From positions 9,843,836 to 9,907,835 of the forward strand of contig CM041198.1 in assembly GCA_023078555.1 (NCBI GenBank): a DNA stretch of 64,000 bases, written 5' to 3'. The first letter of the stretch is position 1, and each line of letters starts with the position of its first letter. This stretch comes from Ulva prolifera (Eukaryota; Chlorophyta; Ulvophyceae; Ulvales; Ulvaceae). The notes below the pieces were generated by a model. That model was not told the DNA's origin. It saw only the letters and a program-made list of their open reading frames with translations, and searched no databases. Positions 46,838 through 58,301 of this stretch are shown one piece after another. The position numbers and the translations under genes are program-made.

Positions 46838-49800
46838 CAGCCGTGACCATTCTGCAGACTCCCGTTCTCAATCATCAGCGGGGGCCTAATGAAGCACGCA
46901 GCGAACTGCCCGCACGATCGGCAGCCGCAACTGCAGCAGCGCGGCAGGAGCAGGGATCAGCTGGTTCCCCAGCAAAGGCCGTCTGCACCAAGCTCCTCAC
47001 CAGCTGCGATCGCTGCGCAGCACGCGCGGGAGGACCGCTGGCGCCACGAGCCGCCGCAAGCGGACGACGCCTTGGCGCACCGAGCGTCGCGCTGCGACCA
47101 GGACGCGCGGGACCCCGACCCGCTGCGCCCGGAGGATCCCTCGAATCCGCCCGAACTCAGGGCCAAGTCACATTAAGCACCCGCACACGGCACCCCGCCT
47201 CAGCCCGACAGGAACCCACTGAACACGCACCCACACACCCCCACACCACCCTCACACCCACAGCGCCCCCCTCACCCGAATACCCAGACCCACGCCCCCG
47301 AACCCCACACCTCCCTCCTCGCACCCCCCAGCCGCACCCTTGCGGCGGGATACAAGCCTACAGACAGCCACGTCGGCGCCCACCCCCGGGGAATGCCGAG
47401 CGCGAGGCCGGCCGACCCGGTGAGCGGCACAGCAAGCGCCGTCGCCGCCGCCGCTGCGAAGCGGACGGGGCCACACGGGCCAGCAGCGACCACCGCACAA
47501 TCGGCATCCAGGACAGGGTGGACCGCCGCTCGGGCCGGGCGGTCAGCGAGCGGCATCAGTCAGGAATATGTGTGACATGGACCCTGTATACCGAAGAAAG
47601 AACAGCCCAAGCGTGCCACAGTGTAGTGTATATATAGCTCCACAAACCCATTCCCGCACACACGCTAACAGCCATCCACACATGCATGCACCCACACCAT
47701 AAATATACTGCGGCACCCTCTCAGACATGTGTGGGGATCGATTGAGACATTGACTGTATGTGTGGGTGGGGTTTTCTGTCACACGTATAGTCAATGTCCT
47801 TATTGGATACAGCTCAGTAGATTCAAGTGTACTTTTACCAACCCAGTGCACTGTTGTGTGTGACCTAATGAGGGCGTGTGTGTCAGTGAAGCTGCTTCGT
47901 TAGAGGCGCCTCTCACCTAGGTTTGTATGTTGAACAACAGACCAGCAATGTGTCCGACAACTCTTATTGATGTACCTCTCGCCCAGGTGTTCTCAATTGG
48001 TGTAGCCATGTCCATGCATCCGTATTACTACTAGGAGGCCTCTTCGAAAGCATTCTGCATGGCTGTGGCGTCGACGAAGCTTCGTGAAGCTTTGCAATGC
48101 ATTTCGGAATGCGTACCAGCACCGTCCAAGACTTGTCACTCCAAGTTCGATTGCTTCAGCAGCGCTGCAGCGCTGCGTACTGTGCATTGGTGCTGTCGAA
48201 ATGTCTACCAGCACGACATCTAGTAGACTGTGAGGCCAAATCATTGTGCCACTGTAGCCGGCAACGCATTCCTTGCGTTGCTCGGCTGTTCGCTGGTCAA
48301 CGCTCCATAGGGCTCCACGAAAGTAGAAGTGACGTCGTCAGCAATTCATTTCGTGCGTCGATCGCGCTTGTGCACTGACAGCACGCACTGTGAACATGGA
48401 GGGGGATCAGTAAAGCTGGCGATCTTGTCTGGTGAAAGTCGAATTGTGCAATTGCATCAGGCGCTGCTCCGCTGATACCATGCGCTTGTCATTAACCGGT
48501 CGCGCGATGGCACTGGCTGTGTGCCAACCGAACTCAAGGTTGCCAACACTGTTCTGTACAAACCAACAGCATGATTGTTACCAGAAGTATACGACATGAG
48601 ATCAAACTGCAGCAGGATGTGCTACCACGCTCTTCTGCAACTCTGAAGTACGATTGTGCCACCTTCAAGCAAAGTTTGTACCACGTTCATGTCACATGTC
48701 ACGAATATGCTAGCTACATATCCTGCAGCTGCAGCTCCTATATATCTCCCATAACCCAGCAGTGTAGTTGCAAACCAGTGAATGTTGCACATGCACAGGA
48801 AACTTTCACAGGAAAAAGTTCTTTGGCTGCATGCAGCAAGGGGTGGCAGGATTGGCAGAACACATGGGATATGGCCGACCATAGCAGCTGATAGAGGGGG
48901 CAGCGCAGGTTGCCATACATCGCAGCCTACTTAACAATTTCATGACGGAGCTGATGCAGAATGCCCAGCATGAGCTGCAGTGCTAGCAACACCTATAGCA
49001 TCCTGACCAGGGTCCCTGCTGGAGGGTCCAGATCAAGATGTTTGCGGATACCACCACCTCCTCCACTCCTGAGGACGGTATAAAAGCTGCCCCCTCCGTT
49101 TCAGGAGGTCGTGGGTTCGATTCTGCGTGCGCTTTGGGGCCGAAATCGAAACGGCCATACGTAACCACCTCGCTTAGCACAAGAGGAGGCCCTGTGAGTT
49201 GTGTGCGGTCATCTGAGGGGGGTTTCCAGGTGGTTTATGTGGTCCCGTTAACTATCCCCTTCGGCATATGTGGTCCCGTTAACTCGGAGTTGTCAATGTC
49301 CCATAGGAGGCTCAGTAAATTCAGATTTACTTTACTTTACTCTAAGGCTAGTGCCATATCATCGGGTGCATCCGCCTTCACCAATTCCTGCCAAGGCTTG
49401 CAGCTGCGAAGGGCACATCTAGATGAAGCTTGATCAGCAGCAGACGTAGGCACCAGCGTAGCAGATGTGCACCTGCATTGACTGACCCAAAAGCCAGCCT
49501 ACTGTTTGCCAACTGTGCTGCCAGATCCGGTTTTTATATTACATACTGGAATTGTGTCTTTTATCTCTATCATATCTGTGAGATGGGACACAGTCCGCGA
49601 GGCAGGCCGCACCACAGGCAGCGCTTGTCTGCAACAGCACCATACCCAGAACTGCACGCGAACACTGTCACTTTGTTACAAGGACAGAGTCGAAGAGGCA
49701 GGTAGCACCTCAGGAACTGCACAGGAATGCAGCACAATCAAGCCACAAAGCAGCCGTCAACGCAGGACAAACTCCAAGGCACCGCGGCCACTCAACACCA

Positions 49801-50440
49801 CCCCCAAACAGACAGCGGTCGCCGTGTGTGTAGGCTGTATTTGTTGCAAGGGTAAAGGCGGCGAGGCGGGTAGCGCCGCGCAATCAGCAAACATCACCAA
49901 GAAGAATGATAGACACAGTTCCAGGAGGTGAGGACATTATTGGTCAGGCTGCACAGTTGGCTAACAGTAGGCTGTGTGTGTGCAGGCGCTGATCCAGCAT
50001 TTGCAGTGGCATGCATGGGCTAATCTTCTGGTGCTGATTACAATCATTCAGACCCATGCGGTCAGGGAGTAGGAGTCACACAATCGCAAGTACTGAGCAG
50101 TATACAGCAGCTTTGTCATCTAGACGCTCCTTCGCTCATCTCAGTCATCTTGTCAATCATGACCAAGACCTTGGTCCACATTAAGCAACACAGGCTGCAC
50201 ATGAGTGCTGATTTACATACCGTATATATGTTTAGTATTCACCTGTATTTCACAGAATAGTAGACTGACTGTGCTGTCTGGCAGCTGTGGACAGTCTGGC
50301 CTTGCAAACCGAACTTTGCAGTGGTGACTGCGTAGATTACATGACACAGACATGTGGTGCAGGGGATCAGCAGCCCTGGATGCATGTGCTGGAGCGCTGG
50401 CTTCAAGGCTACGGCAACGAAAACCTCACTAACGCCTGCA
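46838..50440. other. Repeat-containing intergenic region
   Basis: From about 46900 to 47560 the plus strand is very C-rich, with CACCC and CACACC tracts. This produces GC-driven open frames without motifs. Near 49232-49280 the phrase ATGTGGTCCCGTTAACT occurs twice. Three GTTAC-family repeat copies lie between 49590 and 49890. A tRNA-like segment around 49080-49125 has a good B box (GGGTTCGATTC) and may be a tRNA-derived relic. No gene was recognised. Confidence 0.45.
49590..49890 (+). repeat. Tandem GTTAC-type repeats (three copies)
   Basis: A copy starting at 49675 (GTTACAAGGACAGAGTCGAA, then GGCAGGTAGCACC) is followed 168 bp later by one at 49843 (GTTGCAAGGGTAAAGGCGGC, then GAGGCGGGTAGCGCCGCG). 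A more diverged core lies at about 49590-49625 (CGCGAGGCAGGCCGCACC). All are in the same direction. The spacing may reveal the full element length, about 165 bp. Confidence 0.65.
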
Positions 50441-51740
50441 TCAAGGTGCGGCATCCGTGAGAGGGACTGTTGCAATTTCCTTCCAATTCGTTTCATCAGA
50501 CCCTGCAGTGGAGAACACATGGAGGGCGCTTGCCCAGAACCCAGTATCGACCAGCAGGCTCTGGAACCCTTGAGCATTGCCATACAGTCGCTCCCGAGCC
50601 ACAGTGACAACTTCGGCCCTGCATGCCCTGTTCACAGTGCTTATGAAGGACCTAACACAAGATCCAGCATATAGCAGTGCCGAAGTATTAGATTGTGCTC
50701 TGTGCTAGACACTGGTGAAGGAGACACTGCACGCCAGCAAGAAGGGCCATGTGGCTGAACGCCTTACTAACTCTGCCTGGTGTTTAATTGGTGCACACCA
50801 CTGCAGCAGCACAGATGCCTACCGCAGTCGAGAGCGGGTACGGCAAGATGCTTACCTGTGCGCTTCTGACATGTCCGAGTACACCAGGGAGCAGTGCGGC
50901 ATGTATGGTGCTGCCGGTACCTCAAAGATCTGCAAAGAAGGTGTAGCTCAGTGCTGTGTGGCATTGAGCACCTGTGCCATGCACAGTGCAAGTGTGTCTT
51001 GCAAGAACAAAGGCGGCGCAGCGGGCAGCACTACGAAAACAGCAAGCATCGCAAGAACATGACCACCGACCCAGAACAACACACCCACGCCACAGCCAGC
51101 ACAAGCTAAACCAAGGCGCCCAAACAGTGTGAGGCGTGCGCTCAGTGGGCAGCGACCCATGCAGGCACCACTCGCAGGTCCAGCACCTCACGAGTATCAC
51201 ATGCCGCGAGTCAAATGATTGCCGTTTATTGCTGCAAGTTCAGGTCTGCTTTGGCCTTCAGGTGCAGGTGACAATCCAGGTGGCTGAGATGTGGCCCGGT
51301 GCACAGTTGCCAGCGTTGCTGATGCATATGTACTTTCTGCACACCTCTTGAGCGAGTGATGCGGCTTGCATGGTGTACGCATCCTTGTTGCACTGGATGT
51401 ACACGCACTGGTGGCGACTTGAACCATAGGAGACATCCGCGAAGGATAAGAAGTACTTCTGCAGCATGCACCGTCCTCAATTGCAGATTGTGCGGCACTG
51501 GCAGAGGGTCCAGAACTGGGTCAGACTTACTCGTAAACGTTTTGCAAGCTGCTCTGTCTTCTCAATCATGTCAGTCTCGGCTATCGAGATACCGCCGATT
51601 AGTGTCACATGGGGTTGGAAAACGGGGGCAGGGGGGTCCAGCTCATTGGCCCAGTACGATATCTCGTTTTCCAGACGAGCGTTTGCTGAAGATGCTGGAT
51701 CAGGCATGAGCCATACGGAATAAGATCTTTCCGCATTCAT
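50441..51740 (-). CDS. Cyclic phosphodiesterase (2H phosphoesterase)
   Basis: Four exons on the minus strand, 51740-51531, 51458-51345, 50929-50856 and 50627-50441, join in phases 0, 0 and 2 to 194 residues. A second acceptor at 50618 would remove three residues. The 2H family is defined by two H-x-T/S motifs. The first is PHVTLIGG in exon 1 and the second PHCSLVYSD in exon 3. Near the N-terminus YSVWLMPD and between them SSRHQCVYI match plant cyclic phosphodiesterase (CPDase), and the end NWKEIATVPL fits its C-terminus. Plant CPDase (181 residues in Arabidopsis) opens ADP-ribose 1'',2''-cyclic phosphate made during tRNA splicing. The second intron carries a GTTAC-family repeat. The gene is head to head with the P450 gene at 52129. 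Confidence 0.85.
50999..51110 (+). repeat. GTTAC-type interspersed repeat inside a CPDase intron
   Basis: The copy starts TTGCAAGAACAAAGGCGGCG and continues CAGCGGGCAGCACTACGAAA. The tail has ACCGACCCAGAACAACACAC and CCACAGCCAGCACAAGC, the latter shared with the copy in the V-ATPase intron. It lies within intron 2 of the CPDase gene, antisense to the transcript. Confidence 0.65.
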
Positions 51741-52128
51741 GGCTGCTTTAGCCTGCAATCTGTGATGGCGCAAAGATCCACGAGCTCGACCGCGCCCGCG
51801 ACAAGCAACGGCCCCTGGCGTTCTCCCAACTGCTACATGCCAAGACATGCAAACAAGGACTCAGCAATTGGTAATTGAAATCAGCGAGCCCTGGTTCCTG
51901 TGCACTCACAATTGTGTGAACGGGCAGGTACACAAGAAGAATGACGTCCGGTGCTCCGCTGAGCCGTATGTCGCTGCCGGCATGGCTGGAACATTCACTC
52001 GAAGCACAGCACCTCGAATATGAATTATCAGTGTGCCGCAAAAGACAGTTTAGCCCCGCACAGATCGCCGTGAGTGTGATGCCCGTGTGTATCACGCTGG
52101 CTGACTTGCAGACGCTCGTGACACAAAC
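51741..52128. promoter_or_regulatory. Divergent region between CPDase and P450
   Basis: About 390 bp separate two oppositely directed starts. No clear promoter element was identified. The minus-strand frame continues upstream of the chosen CPDase start to 51848, so a longer N-terminus is possible. Confidence 0.4.
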
Positions 52129-55100
52129 ATGATCACTGCGATTGCAGCTGCACTTGCGACTTGCATCCTGTGTGATGTATTGGTAGCTGCGTACACTCGG
52201 AGGCTGCTGGGTGTGCCTGTCTTGGGCAGCACACCCGCTTTTGCACTGTATGGTTGTGACTACCTGGCATGGGCCGCAGCAGTCACGAGGGGTGACTTCT
52301 CAATCAGCCTAATGTTCGAGACATACACATTCTTGAATTCGCCAAGTACAATTCGCTACTTCTGCAGTGCTTCGCGTCATGAGCTTGCATTGCAGCCAGC
52401 CGTGGAGCACTTCACTAAAAAGAACTTTGGGCTTTCGCGTGAGCTCTGGAGAGAAGGCGAGGCCAAGCCTGCACACATTCTTCGGGCACTGCTTGCACCA
52501 AAGCAGCTGGCAGATCGCAATTTGCACCTGTGCAGAGCTCTGTTGCAGCTTCGACATCAATACTTCGCTGCTGGACAGGTGGAGCCCTTTTGCCAACGGC
52601 CTGCATTAACAATATGGAAACAACACACATGTGCACCTTCGGCACAAGTTTTGCATGGCTGCGGCATTCAGGCATGCTTACTGACATGTACTCGGTCAAC
52701 CACCACAAGTCAGATTGGCTGCTTTGTGTGATGCTGATGAGGGCACACAACTCCCAACTCGTCCACAAGCCAGCAGGTGGACTTGGCCAAGGCCATTCCT
52801 GCATGGCTGATGCATGCGACTGCTGAAGCCCTCTTTGGCAACCGCTTCTTGGATGAAGTCATGCCCGCTCCTCTCCTGTTGAAGCACCTGGCGACCTTTG
52901 ATGCAGAGTTTGAGGTATGTGCCAGTATACTTGATTGCAGGCATGTGATTCTGCAGCATGACACTTCACGTGTGTATGCAAGCTATGCCTCGATCCACGA
53001 ACTGAATTCCTTCTTGTGGGTATCGCATATGCAACACTGAGACTGCAGTCGGTTCGAATCACATTAGCTGTCCATGCGTCAGCATCAATGCATCATGCCG
53101 CACGCCAAAACTCGCTGAATCGCACAGAGCGCAGTAATGTTCAGCACGACACGAGATCAGCTGCGATGGATTTCACGGAAATGACTGGTGCCTTAGTTGA
53201 GATCTGAAGGTGCGTCTGTAACTTGGCGCGCAACGAATGAGCGATCAGACAGCATGCGCACGGAGATGAGAGCTGAATTCATGGGATCACGGGAATTGGG
53301 GATGCGAGGTGATTAAAGTGCTGATTGACAGGACATGAATCACATATGCTGGTGGTGTTGGCAGAGGCTGCACATGCCAGAACCGACATTGCTGCAGCCC
53401 CACAACTGCCTGAAGTTATCATACAAGTGCAATGGGTGCAGTCGTGGCGGGCATGAGTATCCAGCAGTTTCTTGCTGAGGCTCAACAGGCCATTTTGGGC
53501 CTCACCTTTGGCACAAACACACAAAACATGCCTCAACTTCAAGGCTCCAGCCTTTCACAGTCACAAGCAACCGTATTGGCTGCCGCTGTCTGGCGCCAGG
53601 TGGCCATGTATCATCGTCACACAGTAATCAATCACACTCTCTCAGAGTCGGCCTTCACACGGCTAATGTAAATCAGAGGGGTTGACTGGTCATACCAAGC
53701 TTTGACCGCATCACCATAGGCAATGGGCAGTACCGCTGCAAATGTGTCACGAGGTGCTTCTTTTTGGCATCCTGTGAACACCATGATCGTACACCTGGCC
53801 CCTTAGACAGCAGCGCAACTCAAGGATCCTGTAGGATCTGCTTGAGAACGCCGATGTGTTCGCCTTACTTCCAGTGATGACACCCCAAGCCCAGCTGCCT
53901 GGATCAAAGCCATTTCCACGCTGATGTCAGATACCACGCTATGCTACCTAGTTTGAGACTGCGGTCCTCTGCATCAGGCGACATTGCCTGTGACATCAAT
54001 TCCATATGGCCTGCTGCGCACGTTGTTCCTCCATTACTGCTCCCTGGACGTGCATGCTGACCACATCACAGGCCGCATGGTCTATCACATAGTATACACA
54101 TTGCCGTAGCGCATCCATAGAGTTGACTTGGGTTCAGCAGTGTTGCAGTGGCAGACTGAGCTGGATGCTGTTGCAGGCAGCTGCTAGCCCTCTGCCAGGG
54201 TTCCTCTTCCCAGGCTTCAAGAAGGCCAAGGCCGCACTGCTTACTGCATTCAGGGAGGCCATTGACAGCAACGTGCTGCAGGGCACTATCGCTGAGGCCG
54301 TGTACCACAGCTCCGGGGTGTGGCACTCTAACACCACCTGAAAACCCCACTCGAAAGCCTGCTCTGCTTGCATGAGAGGCATTATGTCAACCAAGGCCCT
54401 ACGTCTAAGACGTTGTGGCGCCATATTCTGCTTCACGCAGCAGCTTGGCTGCGATTGGGATCATGTGTGCTTCTCTGTGTCATGTGATCTGCCACATGCA
54501 GGTTCCAGCGGACGAGCATCCAGGCGCGCTGCTGGCGTTGCTGTGGGCAGGCCTGACGAATGTGTCAGCGTGCACCTTCTGGGCAATTGCCTTCCTGCTC
54601 CTGCCTGAGAATGTACGGTGGCGGGGTGCTGTGCAAGAACAGATGGCTGTCGGCACGGCGGCAGCAGCGGCAGGGCGGCCACTGCACGACACTGCAGACG
54701 CACTCGTACACGCTGCTCTGTCACAGGGAGAAAGCTCTATCGTTCACGGCTGCGTCAGCGAGGCGCTGCGGCTGCGGGCACAGGGTGCGCCCTGAACTTG
54801 CAACCCCGTAGTGCAGATGCGGTCTGCGCGCCCTGCATGCAGACTATCAGTCGCGTGGTGAGCGCACTAGACTGCTGTGCTCTGCTGCAGGCATTGTGCT
54901 TCGGAAGGCTGCCCAGCGTCTTCGTATACCTCAGCATGACGGAGGGCATCAGAGTGCTCGGCGGCCGGTGCAATCTCTGTGCATACCGGTAGGGCGGCTC
55001 GTGGCGATCTCACCGTACCAGCTCCACCACGACCCGAGATTCTTCCGCAAGCCTGAGCTGTTCGATCCCTCGCGGCACACTCCCGCAGCGCATGGGGCAT

Positions 55101-55735
55101 TCGCACACCACAGCGGGCCCGCACCGCCGGCTGATCGGTTAGAAACGGGCAGAGCAGGTGTTGAGCGGGCTACAGAAGCGACGTGTGCGAGTGAGGCAGC
55201 AGGGAGGATGGTCGGAGCAAACCGTACACGCGTGGCGTTTGGAGTGGGGCCGTTCCGCTGCCCTGGGCGCGCGTTTGCAATGGCAGAGGCGGCGTTGGCT
55301 GTGGGAACTTTCTTCTCCTGCTTTGACGCGACCCTGTCACCGTCACCCAGGCCAAAAGATCCATCTGTCGCTCGCAGACCGAAGGAGTGTGGCCACACAA
55401 AGGCATGCGCTGCACACACCGATTGTATGCCGTCAGAGACAGCTTGTCAAGCAACAGACTGTGCAAGCTCAGCAGATGCCGGTGCGGATGCTGATGCTAC
55501 ATGTGATCCCAGGGTACAAGGCGGGGACGCGAGTCATGGTCGGCCCTTGCGGCAACATGCGGAAGTGCCGCCCTGGCTGTCGGAGCAAGTGGTGCCCGGG
55601 GCACATGTGGTGGCAAGGGGGGTGCTCAGTGGTGATTCTAGTGGCCTCCTGCCCACATTCGAGCCTCGACTACTTGTTGGTGTGAAAAAGCCTGTTGGCG
55701 CACTTTGGGCAACCTGCCAACAATCAGCTGACTAG
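52129..55735 (+). CDS. Cytochrome P450 with a non-canonical I helix
   Basis: The exons are 52129-52578, 52777-52914, 54177 to about 54299, 54502-54784 and 54891-55735, giving about 612 residues. The N-terminus has one membrane anchor (AIAAALATCILCDVLVAAY). The I helix is ALLALLWAGLTNVSACTFWA. The K helix has the ExxR motif in VSEALRL, and the heme-binding loop is FGVGPFRCPGRAFAMAE with the thiolate Cys. The C-terminus (LPTFEPRLLVGVKKP) is typical. The usual acid-alcohol pair of the I helix (A/G-G-x-D/E-T) is absent; Asn stands there, with FW a few residues on, as in the CYP7/CYP8 group. A long Pro/Gly/Ala-rich segment precedes the heme loop. Substrate is unknown; a sterol or oxylipin role is only a family guess. 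The third exon's end and the long intron 52915-54176 need checking. Confidence 0.82.
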
Positions 55736-56314
55736 CCAGTGCGAGTGGCGGATGATGATCTATACGCATTTTTTTACTATGTGTGGGATTCACAGTGTCC
55801 GAGTAGTCTCATCAACTGCCTTCCAGACGGTGTCGGAGAGAGTAGGCCTGATGCCACTGCTCGGGCACAATTGCCGTCAAGGTGTATCCATGTGCTGTAC
55901 TGTATTTTGATGTCTATCAGCTTCGATATAGCATGCTGCGCGGTCAAATGCCACTGCCCACAATGTGCAGGCGTCCGATACAAGTCCTCTTTCAGTGCCG
56001 GTGCAGTAATGTTGGCGAAATACAACACTGGCACAAAACCTCACGTGCACAGTCGCTCAGGTTCGTCTCAGCAGCTGCGTCGGGTGTGGTTGGAATCATC
56101 TCCTGGTTCTGCCTAATTCACGTCCAGGAAGCGGCCTGGATGGCGCCGCTCAAAGTATATGTGATTTACCGCTGCAATGCTCGGCATGACAAAACTTCCT
56201 TTATGAGTGTTTACATCATCAATATGATCTGGGGCTATCCACCCCACAACAAGCGCGGTGTCGACTGACTCTCGGCTACGAGCAAATACGCCGCGTCGGG
56301 AAAGGGGAGAGAAT
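55736..56314. other. Convergent 3' flanks, nothing recognised
   Basis: The stretch lies between the stops of the P450 and TIM23 genes. Short frames overlap without motifs. Confidence 0.5.
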
Positions 56315-57456
56315 TTACAGGTTGGGAAAAAATTCACGCAGTCCAAGCAGAGCTATGCCAGCTGTGGCCCCAATTGCAGAAGTTATGGCTGCTGCTCTTG
56401 GACCCCGAGGAGACCGATACAGGGCTCCTGCTAGTGCTCCCGCTGCAACTGTCCCAGCCCATGTTGGGCTGGATGGCACATACTCTTCAAGCATCATCCA
56501 CGATGTTGACTCCGATACAGCGAAAAGCAAACCCAAGCACCCGAGGGTGTTTCCTGCACTCGGGAGACAGTCAGTGCCAAGCAGGGTGAGGGCTGCCAAC
56601 CATTCCGAAGGTAATTCTGAAGGAAAACTTGATATCGGTTCCGCACTCGGTGGAAGGTCAGCAGAAAGAAGCCTTACCTGCTAACCGTCCAGTTTGCCCT
56701 GATGTATTCAGCAGACGATTTACGAGAAGCCGCCGTGACAACGCCATGCCCTCAGGCTTATGTGTCACTCCCTGTGCCAAACCCACGGCACCACCCCCAA
56801 CTGCACCAGTAAGGTACCCAAGTCCAGTGTAGTATCCCAGATTTTCACCAAACCCGCGGCGACGAACACTTGCATCCTCTTGAAATACAAACTCCGGTTG
56901 TTTCGAGACCCGGAAGGACGAATGGGCCCCTGGTCCGACATGCCTGAGTCCCGCGTAAGGATTGTAAATTTTTGTTGCATCAGGGCCATTGATCATGTCA
57001 CTGACATTGGAAGGAACGCTACCAGGCGCCTACAAATGAGCAGCACAAAGTAGGCCATGATAGAAATTCCGCTGCTACGTTAGTAACGTGATATCGCTGC
57101 AGAGAATTCGACATTGCTGCTGCTGTTTCATGCGCAAGACATACCGGCAGGTTTCCATTGTTCAACACGTAGATGATTACCCCGCAAACGAAATCGAGCA
57201 ATACTGCACCTGATTGCATGCAGCAAGCGACTGGTGGGACAGGGCTGTCTGCTTGTCATCGGCACAACCACAGGTGACAGCGTAGGAGACATAGGTAACT
57301 GCAAAGGAAACTTTCTCATACCGATGGAATATTTAACGAGCTTCCGCTTGTCATTTCGGGCGCTGGTGAAGCTGCGACACCGGAGTCGAGCGCCGGAGGC
57401 GTCGGTTGAGACTGCTCGGCATCCTTCCGACCGAAAGTTCTGCTGAAAAAGCCCAT
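56315..57456 (-). CDS. Mitochondrial import channel subunit TIM23
   Basis: Three exons on the minus strand (57456-57322, 57029-56678, 56616-56315) join in phases 0 and 1 to 262 residues. TIM23 forms the presequence translocase channel of the mitochondrial inner membrane. The first 80 or so residues are hydrophilic (MGFFSRTFGRKDAEQSQ, with a Pro/Ser-rich linker), which separates TIM23 from TIM17 and TIM22. The Tim17/22/23 domain follows, with GFGENLGYYTGLGYLTGAVG and MALSRRLLVNRLLNTSG, then LGCLGLLFAVSES and a last helix pair AGTVAAGALAGALYRSPRGP. The stop codon overlaps a TGTAA signal. Plants carry several TIM23 copies; only this one is in the window. Confidence 0.9.
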
Positions 57457-58301
57457 ACTTTCGTGACCAGTATTGCAGAATTCCCGAATTAAGATTGTCT
57501 TGCGTACAGAATTGTCGACACTACAGCCCGATGCAGTCACAGACCTGCAGTAGTGACCGTCTCCTCACAGACTTCCTTACACAGAGAATGTGTTGCAAAA
57601 TATTTTCTCATTTCGCGTACGATGCCATCTCCCTACTGCCAGGCCGCAGCAAAGTTGCTGCATCGCTGACCTCTCTAGAAGGCCGGCACGGTCAGAGCGT
57701 GCGTGTGGCTATGCGGACACTGCGCACAGCAAGCATTGATCTTGCAAGAGTGCGACGCCTGTCCGGTGCGTCGCTAGACGAAATTGTGCTATATTTCATA
57801 CTGAACGCGGTCAGCTTGTCTGTGACTGAAACTTTTGTATTGTTCAGGATTCAGTGTTGCACCACACTCACGAGAGTCAACATCGGCAAAAAGTCTTCAA
57901 TGGCTGCCTGATGTTGATTCAGCATGTTCCACGGCCGAGTTGAGTTGCTGACGATATGGAATCGGCATTGACGACGTGTAAATGCAGTAATCAATCGTGC
58001 CGTCGAGAAGGCTCACCAGCAGGTGCAGACATGAGATCTCCGGCCATCAGAAGTCGAGGCAGCAATTTAACACATGCCGATAGCCAGCTGTGAAGCCATG
58101 CACAAAAAATATGAAGCTTTGCCTCCCCTCCGGGAAGGGCACCCACATCAACAGGAAGCACTGCAGCCTCAGGTGATGTGCAGAAAGCGTCATGGAGCAC
58201 CTGCTACCCCTGATCTAACCCCTGCTTCGACCTGGACCCAACGTGAAACTTGATAAATACCTGGTGTACGATGGGCCTGGTCCTTGATGGGCACAACTTC
58301 A
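57457..58301. other. Intergenic, nothing certain
   Basis: This is the TIM23 upstream region and the 3' flank of the FLASH-like gene. A minus-strand frame at 58200-57991 (AVLPVDVGALPGGEAKLHIF) has protein-like composition and could be an extra 3' exon, but no junction was established. Confidence 0.4.

Noticed and set aside
46889..47637. Long Pro/Arg-rich frames in the C-rich region
   Set aside because: Composition is driven by CACCC tracts; both strands are open and no motif is present.
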